Assembly (NCBI GenBank): GCA_964533785.1
Contig: CAZHNG010000177.1
Coordinates: 1-13,887 of the forward strand
DNA from: JANQRV01 sp964533785
GTDB lineage: Bacteria; Bacteroidota; Bacteroidia; Chitinophagales; Saprospiraceae
Length of the DNA: 13,887 nucleotides
Direction: 5' to 3'
The notes under the pieces are model-generated. The model was given only the letters and a program-made list of their open reading frames with translations, searched no databases and had not been told where the DNA came from. The position numbers and the translations under genes are program-made. Positions 1 through 6,126 of the stretch are shown here, piece by piece. Position 1 is the stretch's first letter, and the number at the start of each line of letters is the position of its first letter.

Positions 1-52
1 CTAGCGTCTAGCGTCTAGCGTCTAGCGTCTAGCGTCTAGCGTCTAGCGTCTA
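1..52. repeat. Heptamer tandem array (CTAGCGT)n, at least 7 copies
   Basis: Seven perfect head-to-tail copies of CTAGCGT plus a partial CTA are visible. The array begins at base 1, so its true left end and copy number lie outside the window. There is no spacer sequence between units, so it is a simple tandem repeat rather than a CRISPR array. It lies downstream of the minus-strand gene ending at 170. The same heptamer recurs, inverted, at 13833-13850. Confidence 0.97.
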
Positions 53-70
53 ATATCATTTTTCTCCCTA

Positions 71-145
71 AAAGAAACAAAAAAGAGGTGCACTATTAGT
101 GAATTAGAATAATTCCCTTTTCAAGACGACATAAATAGTGCACCT
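71..145 (-). terminator. Probable terminator: 12-bp inverted repeat with nested hairpin and T-rich tail
   Basis: AGGTGCACTATT (86-97) is a perfect inverted repeat of AATAGTGCACCT (134-145). The 36-nt loop contains a smaller hairpin, GAATTA (101-106) with TAATTC (110-115). Read on the minus strand, the structure begins about 25 nt after the stop codon of the gene at 170-1186. It is followed directly by a T-rich stretch, the complement of the A-rich 71-85 segment. That is the layout of an intrinsic terminator, although the stem is not GC-rich and the branched loop is unusually large. It could instead be a 3'-UTR stability structure. Confidence 0.45.
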
Positions 146-169
146 ACTTCAGACCTAATGTTTAACAAA

Positions 170-1186
170 TCATATATAAGAAAACTCAGAGTGTGCAAAT
201 CTTAGCGGCCCGTTTTTCGCGCCGAAGGAGTGGTTTATTTTTCTAGAATTTCTTTTGCTTTGTTGTTGTAGGCTATCCTCTTCGCATGTTTCATCGGCAT
301 GTAAATCCATTCCCTCAACCAGGTCCCAAAACTGGTACCTCAGATAAGAGTTCTGGACCATCCAGTATACATCCATATTGCGCATCAGGTGAGGAGAGTC
401 AGTAAGATGGATTTCCGAAATCCAATGAGAGGCTAGAGCAAATAGATTTTCAGCCGATTTTCCGGCAATCATCTTTTCCGCTTGCTCCTGTGTCGGGATC
501 TCCCCCAATAAAGGTGAAAGAGCGATATGTAAGGGCGTTGGAATTTGCTCACCCTCATCCAAATGATAGATTTCATATTGCCCGAGCTGCTCATTCCATA
601 ATTTGTCATTCATACTGTAAATGGTCAATTCATGCCATTCCAGTATTTCACTTACATCTTCTCCGAGTTGGTCGCCAATTTCGATCAGACATTCATTGGA
701 CCAGGACAGGATAGCATTAAAAAAGGGATCTTGGATAGTAGCTGACTTTTTAGCGCTCAATTCCTGTCTGGTAGAGATCAGGCCTTCGTTTTCCACATCA
801 CGCCATTGATACAAAAATCGATGATAGTCCGTTATAAAATTATACATCTCATAAAACTGCCTCAATTCGCAAGGACTAAAAGATTCGTACTGCTTATAGA
901 TCCGATAAAAAATGACGCCGAGTGCCGGGGAAAGTAAAAAGTCTTCGTTGGGAGCCTCCCTTTTATTCGTATTTCGACCAATCGTGCTTTGGTACCAATA
1001 CTTGAAAAGAGATTGTAACTCGTTTAAACCTTTTTGACCTTTGAAAGGATCGTCAGAAGAGGAAAAATAGTCTTGTAGAATACGTTGTAAATGGTTTGAA
1101 TTGCTTGGTCGAGAAGCATTGGGAGAAGAACCTTGCCAGCTATATTGCAAGGTATCCTCAATGGATAGTTGTAAAAACTGATTCAT
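170..1186 (-). CDS. MGH1/GH63-like (alpha/alpha)6-barrel protein, probably catalytically inactive
   Basis: This 338-residue protein has no visible signal peptide or membrane segment. Several stretches resemble mannosylglycerate-hydrolase-like (MGH1/GH63-type) glycosidases: LLSPALGVIFYRIYKQY (84-100), an RD..GL segment (129-136), DPFFNAIL (153-160), and LWNEQLGQY (196-204) followed by an acidic strand. Family members usually carry an ESGxD-type segment soon after RD..GL that holds the catalytic acid, and an RGPVW-like segment near the C-terminus. Here the first is replaced by TRQELSAKKSATIQ (139-152). The second is not recognisable around YWMVQNSYLRYQFW (274-287). The chain is also short for the family, and its basic, low-complexity tail (308-338) looks non-conserved. 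I infer a diverged or inactive relative, perhaps a binding protein. The assignment is from memory of the family pattern, not a search. The start is the first ATG, and there is no Shine-Dalgarno sequence. Confidence 0.6.
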   Translation of the reverse strand: MNQFLQLSIEDTLQYSWQGSSPNASRPSNSNHLQRILQDYFSSSDDPFKGQKGLNELQSLFKYWYQSTIGRNTNKREAPNEDFLLSPALGVIFYRIYKQYESFSPCELRQFYEMYNFITDYHRFLYQWRDVENEGLISTRQELSAKKSATIQDPFFNAILSWSNECLIEIGDQLGEDVSEILEWHELTIYSMNDKLWNEQLGQYEIYHLDEGEQIPTPLHIALSPLLGEIPTQEQAEKMIAGKSAENLFALASHWISEIHLTDSPHLMRNMDVYWMVQNSYLRYQFWDLVEGMDLHADETCEEDSLQQQSKRNSRKINHSFGAKNGPLRFAHSEFSYI

Positions 1187-1559
1187 TGTTACATGTGATT
1201 TACGGATAGACCAGGTTGCTATTACCCGCTGAGGATAAATTTCTGTTTTAGAAATTTAAGGAAGTAATGCATAGGTTTACCCTATAGTGTTTCAATAGTA
1301 TAAAATTTCCTGTAGCATGGTGGGGGGGAATAGTGTAATTATAGTTTTTTATCGTATTGCAATTGAAGAGATTAGATTACGGAGAAAGCAAAAATATACT
1401 ACCTCTGCAGATAATTACTCTTTTCTTTTTAGTATTTGTAAGGAAAATAGTAGGTGGTGGAGAATTCAATTTGAAATAGCCTCTACAACTTGGAATGTTA
1501 TGAGTACAAATATAAAAAATTTTAAATAAAAACTAAATTGCATTCAAAAAAATAATTAT
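1187..1559. other. AT-rich intergenic region without a supportable gene
   Basis: These 373 bp separate the divergent genes at 170-1186 (minus) and 1560-1988 (plus), so promoters for both should lie here. No exact TAnnTTTG box was found. A 9-bp hairpin, TAAATTTCT (1236-1244) with AGAAATTTA (1250-1258) and a 5-nt loop, sits about 50 bp upstream of the minus-strand start and could be an operator. The last 60 nt before the thioesterase start contain only seven G or C bases. A 70-codon frame at 1317-1529 has no recognisable domain. Confidence 0.6.
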
Positions 1560-1988
1560 ATGAATGAAAGCATAGTCACCGTGCAATGGTCTGATGTAGA
1601 TGTGAATGGTCACATGCGTAATACGGCTTACAGTGAGTTTGCGACAAATCACCGCATGCAGTTTTTAATTGCTAACGGCTTTGATCCTAAATTAATGAAA
1701 AAACTTGCCGTTGGTCCGGTCATTTTAAGAGAAGAATTAATATACCGCAAAGAGATCTTGATGAATGAAAAAATAAAACTTACTTGTGAATTATGTAAGG
1801 CAAGCGAGGATTACAAGAAGTTTGGCTTTAAACAGCTATTTTATAAACAAAATGATCGATTAGCTGCAGAAGTTTTTGTTGATGGGCTTTGGCTTGATCT
1901 GAAATTAAGAAAATCGACGATTCCTCCTTCGCCATTGCTAGAAATCATCAAAAAATTTCCAAAAGGCGACAATTTTCAATGGATTTAG
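1560..1988 (+). CDS. Hotdog-fold acyl-CoA thioesterase (4HBT-like)
   Basis: The protein has 142 residues, a normal length for a single hotdog domain. The N-terminal motif WSDVDVNGHMRNTAYSEF (10-27) matches the 4HBT pattern, in which a conserved Asp precedes a small turn and an N-terminal helix with Asn and Tyr; D12, D14, N16 and H18 are the candidate active-site residues. GPVILREELIYRKEI (52-66) is the next hotdog strand, with an acidic residue near the place of the second catalytic position. Such enzymes hydrolyse acyl-CoA or acyl-ACP thioesters in the cytoplasm, typically as dimers or tetramers; the acyl chain cannot be read from sequence. The gene follows AT-rich DNA with no Shine-Dalgarno, as is usual in Bacteroidota. 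It is monocistronic or loosely linked to the DUF1508 gene 137 nt downstream. Confidence 0.8.
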   Translation: MNESIVTVQWSDVDVNGHMRNTAYSEFATNHRMQFLIANGFDPKLMKKLAVGPVILREELIYRKEILMNEKIKLTCELCKASEDYKKFGFKQLFYKQNDRLAAEVFVDGLWLDLKLRKSTIPPSPLLEIIKKFPKGDNFQWI

Positions 1989-2125
1989 GCAAAAAATATT
2001 CTAAAGCATTGAAAACATTAAGACAATTATTTACATTAGCATCAAATAAGCATTGAGTCTTGTACGCCAGCCAGTTGAACTTCACTAATAAAGCAATAAT
2101 TTCTTATCAATTAAACATAGGGTAT

Positions 2126-2461
2126 ATGAAATTCGAGATTTTTAAAAGCGACAAAAACAAAAAATTCTATTTTCGCTTAAAGGCCAGAAACGGGCAAGTA
2201 ATCTTATCCAGCCAAGGCTATGCTGATAAATCCGGCGCCAAAAAAGGAGTGGAATCGGTAAAGAAAAACTGTTCTGACGACGATTGCTTCGAGCGTAAAG
2301 AAGCCGCCAACGGGAAGTTTCACTTCAATTTATTGGCAACGAACAAGCAGATTATCGGCTCGAGCCAAATGTATGCTTCCAAGGCGACTATGGAAAACGG
2401 CATTAAATCCGTTAAAAACGTTGCGCCGCAGGCTGATTTGGTTGACTTATCAGTAGCCTAA
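2126..2461 (+). CDS. DUF1508/YegP-family two-repeat protein
   Basis: This small 111-residue protein contains two copies of the DUF1508 unit. Repeat 1 spans about residues 1-47 (MKFEIFKSD..., then RLKARNGQVILSSQGY and a KxGxxSVK ending). Repeat 2 spans about 53-98 (FERKEAANGKFHFNLLATN, SSQMYASKATMENGIKSVK). YegP-like proteins form a compact beta/alpha repeat fold and have no firmly established biochemical role. The frame stays open upstream to a TTG at 2060. I chose the ATG at 2126 because MKFEIF is the usual family N-terminus and the upstream residues have no family character. The linker carries two cysteines (C49 and C54), discussed as a finding. The short tail ending DLVDLSVA is outside the repeats. 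No signal peptide is present. Confidence 0.85.
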   Translation: MKFEIFKSDKNKKFYFRLKARNGQVILSSQGYADKSGAKKGVESVKKNCSDDDCFERKEAANGKFHFNLLATNKQIIGSSQMYASKATMENGIKSVKNVAPQADLVDLSVA

Positions 2462-2542
2462 TTCATGCTTCAAAGGTTAAATACTGAATGATTTATACTC
2501 CACCGGTTGCTGCTGCGTACTTGTGGAGTTACTTTTTTTGCT

Positions 2543-3262
2543 ATGACAAAACGAATAAACCTTTGGTCAAGTCCCCGGAATATTTCAACTGCCTTAATGT
2601 ATTCTTTTGCCCAGCGCCGTGATACTACGGTGGTAGATGAACCGCTTTATGCCCATTACCTGGCGCACACTTCCTCTCCTACTCTTCATCCGGGAACAGG
2701 TGAAATCCTGCAATCCATGGAGCAGGATGGACAAAAGGTAGTCAAAGAAGTATTGATGGGCTCCTACCCTACGCCGGTTGTAGTCTTTAAACAAATGACT
2801 CACCACCTGATCGATCTGGATCTGAAGTTTTTGCAAAATACTTTGAATGTAATCCTTATCAGAGATCCGCGCTACATTATTGCCTCCTATTCCAAAATAG
2901 CTCCTCCTACCATGGAAGATATAGGAGTTGCCCAGCAACTGGAACTATTTCATCATTTGCGATCCATTCATACGCTAAATGCCGTAGTGGATGCTAAAAC
3001 ATTATTATTAGATCCGCCCGATGTTCTATCCAAATTGTGCCGTAGCTTAGGCATTGCCTTTGACCCCAAAATGCTTGCCTGGCCCGAAGGCCCTAGACCA
3101 GAAGACGGCTGCTGGGCCAAATACTGGTACAATAATGTTCACCGATCCACCGGCTTTAGACCTTATATTCCCAAAAAGATTGAACTGCCTGAGGAACTGG
3201 AAGTCCTGGCAAAGAAATGTACTCCCTATTATCAGGAGTTGTACCAAGATGCAATCAAGTAG
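2543..3262 (+). CDS. Sulfotransferase-like P-loop protein, partner-type of a BCAT-like aminotransferase
   Basis: The 239-residue cytoplasmic protein has no signal peptide. Its N-terminus, NLWSSPRNISTALMYSF (6-22), matches the phosphosulfate-binding loop of a sulfotransferase-like family in which SxPRNxSTAxM replaces the classical KSGTT form. VILIRDPRYIIASYSK (103-118) corresponds to the second PAPS-binding motif, with Arg107 and Ser115 as the expected ligands. Other family-like segments are DEPLYAHYL (32-40), KQMTHH (83-88) and a tryptophan-rich C-terminal part (PEGPRPEDGCWAKYWY). Bacterial relatives are usually labelled sulfotransferase family protein; the substrate is unknown and sulfonate transfer itself is inferred only from the fold. 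An upstream TTG at 2507 is in frame, but ATG 2543 gives the family-typical MTKRINLWSSPRN start. The next gene is an aminotransferase of the type fused to this domain in some plant proteins. Confidence 0.75.
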   Translation: MTKRINLWSSPRNISTALMYSFAQRRDTTVVDEPLYAHYLAHTSSPTLHPGTGEILQSMEQDGQKVVKEVLMGSYPTPVVVFKQMTHHLIDLDLKFLQNTLNVILIRDPRYIIASYSKIAPPTMEDIGVAQQLELFHHLRSIHTLNAVVDAKTLLLDPPDVLSKLCRSLGIAFDPKMLAWPEGPRPEDGCWAKYWYNNVHRSTGFRPYIPKKIELPEELEVLAKKCTPYYQELYQDAIK

Positions 3263-3485
3263 AGAAGTACCTTACTCTAAATGCTAGCTTCAATCACCAC
3301 AAAGGACGCGAAGTTCCCTTTTCTTTGCGGTTCTTAAGCAGTGAATAAAAAACCTTGACCCCAATTTACACGACAGTACATCTGGCATCTGGTTTCTGTT
3401 CCAATCCTGGCATTTATCCTCAGGATCTGTTATCTAAAGTATTTACTATCTTAACCGCCAAATAAGTCTATTAAACTGTTGCGCC
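3263..3485. other. Intergenic region with imperfect stem-loop/interspersed-repeat remnant
   Basis: These 223 bp lie between the sulfotransferase-like and aminotransferase genes. ACCACAAAG (3296-3304) and CTTTGCGGT (3323-3331) form an imperfect inverted repeat with one mismatch and an 18-nt loop that begins GACGCGAAG. This wording resembles short interspersed repeats of the form 'ACCRCAAAGGACGCRAAG' that I associate with intergenic DNA of several bacterial phyla. It could be such a remnant or a weak terminator, since TTCTTAAG follows but no real T-run. Nothing else supportable was seen here. Confidence 0.4.
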
Positions 3486-4382
3486 ATGTTACAACAATAC
3501 GATCCAAGAAACGAAGATATTTTAGTCTACATTGATGGCCAATTGTATCACCGGAACGAAGCAAAAGTTTCCGTTTTCGACAGTGTGGTACAGGGTGGAG
3601 ATGCAGTGTGGGAAGGCCTGCGCTTGTATGAAGGACGTATTTTTTGTTTGGAAAAGCACCTGGAAAGGCTGCAGCATTCCGCGCATGCCCTGGCTTTTGA
3701 AAAGGTTCCGGATAGCGAAACCATTATTAAAGCTTTGCGTGAAACATTGCAAGCCAATCAAATGTACGACGGTGTCCATATTCGTTTAACGCTTACCCGT
3801 GGCCGCAAGATCACCTCCGGTATGGATCCACGCCTTAACCAATTTGGTCCTACCCTCATTGTGCTGGCAGAATTCAAGCCACCCGTTTATCCACCATCCA
3901 TTAATCTGATCACTAGTTCTGTGCGTAGAAACAATCCTCAGTTTCTGGATTCTAAGATTCACCATAATAACCTATTGAACAATATCCTGGCGAAAATAGA
4001 AGCCAATCACGCAGGGGCCGATGCCGGTATAATGCTGGATAAAGACGGTTTTGTCGCTGAAGCCAATGGCGTTAATATGTTTTGTACCCGCAACGGCACT
4101 GTCTACACACCTTATGCTTCCAGTTGTCTGCCGGGCATCACCCGAAAAACAGTGATCGAAATTTGCCGGGAGCATCAAATTCCTGTCCAGGAAGCCAACC
4201 TTTCTATTACGGAATTTTACATCGCTGATGAAGTCTTCGTAACCGGTACGATGGGCGAACTCACCAAAGTTGACGAAATCGATGGTCGCAGGATCATCAA
4301 TAAGGACGGTGAAAGTCTTTTGCAAAAAATCAATTCCCATTTTCATCGTATGACGCAAAAAGAGGGCTATCAAATACTTTAG
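3486..4382 (+). CDS. Class IV PLP aminotransferase, BCAT-like
   Basis: The 298-residue protein has the normal length for the fold-type IV aminotransferase family (branched-chain, D-amino-acid and aminodeoxychorismate lyase-like). The small N-terminal domain contains VFDSVVQGGDAVWEGLRLYEG (about 30-50), corresponding to the family's substrate-side strand. The catalytic Schiff-base lysine is K157 in FLDSKIHHNNLLNN (153-166). E192 in AEANGVNMF (191-199) is the conserved residue contacting the PLP pyridine nitrogen. LPGITR (215-220) and FVTGTMGELTKV (251-262) are the phosphate-binding segments. HHNN after the lysine and the GGDAVWEG strand differ from housekeeping IlvE enzymes as I know them, so the substrate may not be a branched-chain amino acid. 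It is encoded 223 nt after the sulfotransferase-like gene on the same strand. The start ATG at 3486 gives a family-typical N-terminus (VYIDGQLYHRNEAKVSVFDS). Confidence 0.85.
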   Translation: MLQQYDPRNEDILVYIDGQLYHRNEAKVSVFDSVVQGGDAVWEGLRLYEGRIFCLEKHLERLQHSAHALAFEKVPDSETIIKALRETLQANQMYDGVHIRLTLTRGRKITSGMDPRLNQFGPTLIVLAEFKPPVYPPSINLITSSVRRNNPQFLDSKIHHNNLLNNILAKIEANHAGADAGIMLDKDGFVAEANGVNMFCTRNGTVYTPYASSCLPGITRKTVIEICREHQIPVQEANLSITEFYIADEVFVTGTMGELTKVDEIDGRRIINKDGESLLQKINSHFHRMTQKEGYQIL

Positions 4383-4469
4383 GCACCCAGGTTTATAAAA
4401 AGCCCAATTCCTGTCACTCGAACAAATTCCCATGTTTTACCATTTATGGTATGTTAGAATAAACCAATC

Positions 4470-6026
4470 ATGAAGGAAACATTGAATACGTACGATAGGA
4501 TGAAGCAGCTCCTGGAAGCACTGTGCAAAGGTTTATATGAACGCGAAGAACCTGTAGCACTGGCTTTATTGAGTGCTATAGCCGGGGAGAGCATTTTTCT
4601 GTTGGGCCCTCCGGGAGTAGGTAAAAGTTTGATTGCCCGCCGGTTAAAATACGCCTTTCTGGATGGCACTTCTTTTGAATACCTCATGAATAAATTCAGC
4701 ACGCCAGATGAGGTTTTCGGTCCTATTTCCATACGAAAATTAAAAGAAGAAGATAAATACGAAAGATTGACGGATCGTTACCTTCCGGGCGCGAATATCG
4801 TTTTTCTGGATGAGATCTGGAAGGCCGGGCCTGCCATCCAAAATGCTTTGCTGACCATTCTCAATGAGAAGGTATACCGCAACGGTGAAGAAGATATAAA
4901 GGTAGACATTCGCGGCATCATTTCCGCTTCTAATGAATTGCCACCCAAAAATACCAGCCTGGCTCCCATTTGGGACCGGTTTCTCATCCGCCTGGAAATT
5001 GGAAACATCAAGCGGTTTGGTAATTTTCTGACTATGATCACCAGCACGGATGAAGTATACGAAGATGATATTCCAGCATCTCTAAAATTGAGCAACGAGG
5101 AACTTAAATCCTGGAATTCGCAAATTGACCGGGTAGAAAGCGGCCCTGAAGTCTTAAATACTTTACAATTGGTAAAAGTAAAATTGGCCGAATACAATGC
5201 TCGTACTGCCAATAATGGCAACCCGATCGTGGTACATGACCGCAGGTGGAAAAAAACCATCCGCTTGATGCGTACTTCCGCTTTTCTTAACGGGCGCTCC
5301 AAAGTGGACCTGATGGATTGTTTTCTTATGCAGCATTGTCTGTGGAGTAGTACGGAACACCGTGAGATTATTCACGAAATTCTAACCGATGCAGTGGCCA
5401 AACATGGATATACCATGGCCGTCAACCTTAGTATGATCAAAAAGGAAGTCCGGGAATTAAAGGCTGACGTAGAGCAGGAACTCCAAATCGAGCATACCAT
5501 CACCGAAGAACAATTACTGCCCATCGATGATGAATATTTCCAACTGGAAAAAAATAACAATAAATTCCAGGGAGAATACATCACCATTAAACAATACCGC
5601 AATCTTGTCCTGGATGAGCCACAAGTCATTAACTTTTACGATAAAGACAAAAACCTGGTCAACCGTTTAAGAGCGAGTAAAGGCAAGGAAAAAAATACGA
5701 TTGAAGTTTTTCACGACTCCGTTAAAAATATTTATACCCTTAGTAAGCGATTGGTAAAAAAAGCCCAGACCATCACCAAAAAACCACATCCCATCGTTCA
5801 GAAGTATTGGGATGAACAGTATCAGCAACTGATGGATTTCATTGAAAAGCAGTTGCAAAATATGACAGAAAATGCGCCCGAAGAGATCAACAACTTACAC
5901 CAAAACCTTTTCGTTAATACCGAATTCGCAGAGGTGGTCAAACAAAATTTCGAGGAAGTAGGCAGTAATCTTCAACAGCTAAAGTTGGATTTAGAGAAAT
6001 TGCAATATTATTATACCAACGTTTGA
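4470..6026 (+). CDS. ravA: RavA-like MoxR-family AAA+ ATPase
   Basis: This 518-residue AAA+ protein resembles E. coli RavA (498 residues) along its first ~300 residues. Visible motifs are Walker A GPPGVGKS (46-53), FSTPDEVFGPISIRKLKEE (76-94), YLPGANIVFLDEIWKAGPAI with Walker B D114/E115, sensor 1 SASNELP (152-158), the arginine-finger-type WDRFLIR (168-174), and the lid/sensor-2 segment DRRWKKTIRL (257-266) followed by SAFLNGRSKVD. The C-terminal ~200 residues are highly charged and helical and do not obviously match the E. coli LARA domain; 445-518 looks like a coiled-coil helical hairpin. In E. coli RavA forms hexamers, binds the inducible lysine decarboxylase and works with ViaA at membranes and respiratory complexes. 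The partner here may differ because no ldcI-like gene is present. viaA follows 100 nt downstream. The start ATG is supported by the TYDRMKQLLEALCKGLYERE helix. Confidence 0.93.
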   Translation: MKETLNTYDRMKQLLEALCKGLYEREEPVALALLSAIAGESIFLLGPPGVGKSLIARRLKYAFLDGTSFEYLMNKFSTPDEVFGPISIRKLKEEDKYERLTDRYLPGANIVFLDEIWKAGPAIQNALLTILNEKVYRNGEEDIKVDIRGIISASNELPPKNTSLAPIWDRFLIRLEIGNIKRFGNFLTMITSTDEVYEDDIPASLKLSNEELKSWNSQIDRVESGPEVLNTLQLVKVKLAEYNARTANNGNPIVVHDRRWKKTIRLMRTSAFLNGRSKVDLMDCFLMQHCLWSSTEHREIIHEILTDAVAKHGYTMAVNLSMIKKEVRELKADVEQELQIEHTITEEQLLPIDDEYFQLEKNNNKFQGEYITIKQYRNLVLDEPQVINFYDKDKNLVNRLRASKGKEKNTIEVFHDSVKNIYTLSKRLVKKAQTITKKPHPIVQKYWDEQYQQLMDFIEKQLQNMTENAPEEINNLHQNLFVNTEFAEVVKQNFEEVGSNLQQLKLDLEKLQYYYTNV

Positions 6027-6072
6027 AGGGGCAAAAAATATCAACACTGCCCTGAAATTTTTCACAATTTCT

Positions 6073-6108
6073 TTTGGGTATTCTCCATGATGATTTAAAA
6101 TAAATTTG
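6073..6108 (+). promoter_or_regulatory. Candidate Bacteroidota-type promoter upstream of viaA
   Basis: TAAATTTG (6101-6108) exactly fits the Bacteroidota -7 consensus TAnnTTTG, and TTTG lies upstream at 6073-6076. The 24-nt spacing is longer than the usual ~19-21. It would place transcription start about 10-15 nt before the viaA ATG, giving a very short leader. If real, viaA can be expressed independently of ravA. Confidence 0.35.
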
Positions 6109-6126
6109 CTAACAGGATTTTAAGGT

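Noticed and set aside
1..52. Left heptamer array considered as CRISPR
   Set aside because: Units are 7 bp, perfectly contiguous and without spacers; no cas genes are present.
71..145. GTGCAC inverted repeat as ends of an insertion sequence
   Set aside because: Only 36 nt lie between the arms and there is no transposase; no flanking target duplication is visible.
1317..1529. 70-codon plus-strand frame in the AT-rich gap
   Set aside because: No recognisable domain, no promoter or ribosome-binding support, odd start region with a G-run; looks like chance in AT-rich DNA.
2060..2125. TTG start giving 22 extra residues on the DUF1508 protein
   Set aside because: The extra residues have no family similarity; ATG 2126 gives the typical MKFEIF start.
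3486..4382. Calling the aminotransferase IlvE
   Set aside because: The core motif and sulfotransferase-like neighbour differ from housekeeping branched-chain aminotransferases, so a specific symbol is not justified.
3972..4433. 153-codon minus-strand frame opposite the aminotransferase
   Set aside because: Shadow of the catalytic part of a well-supported plus-strand gene.
4778..5302. 174-codon minus-strand frame inside ravA
   Set aside because: Lies exactly opposite the conserved AAA+ core, whose plus-strand reading matches RavA; the minus reading has no domain character.
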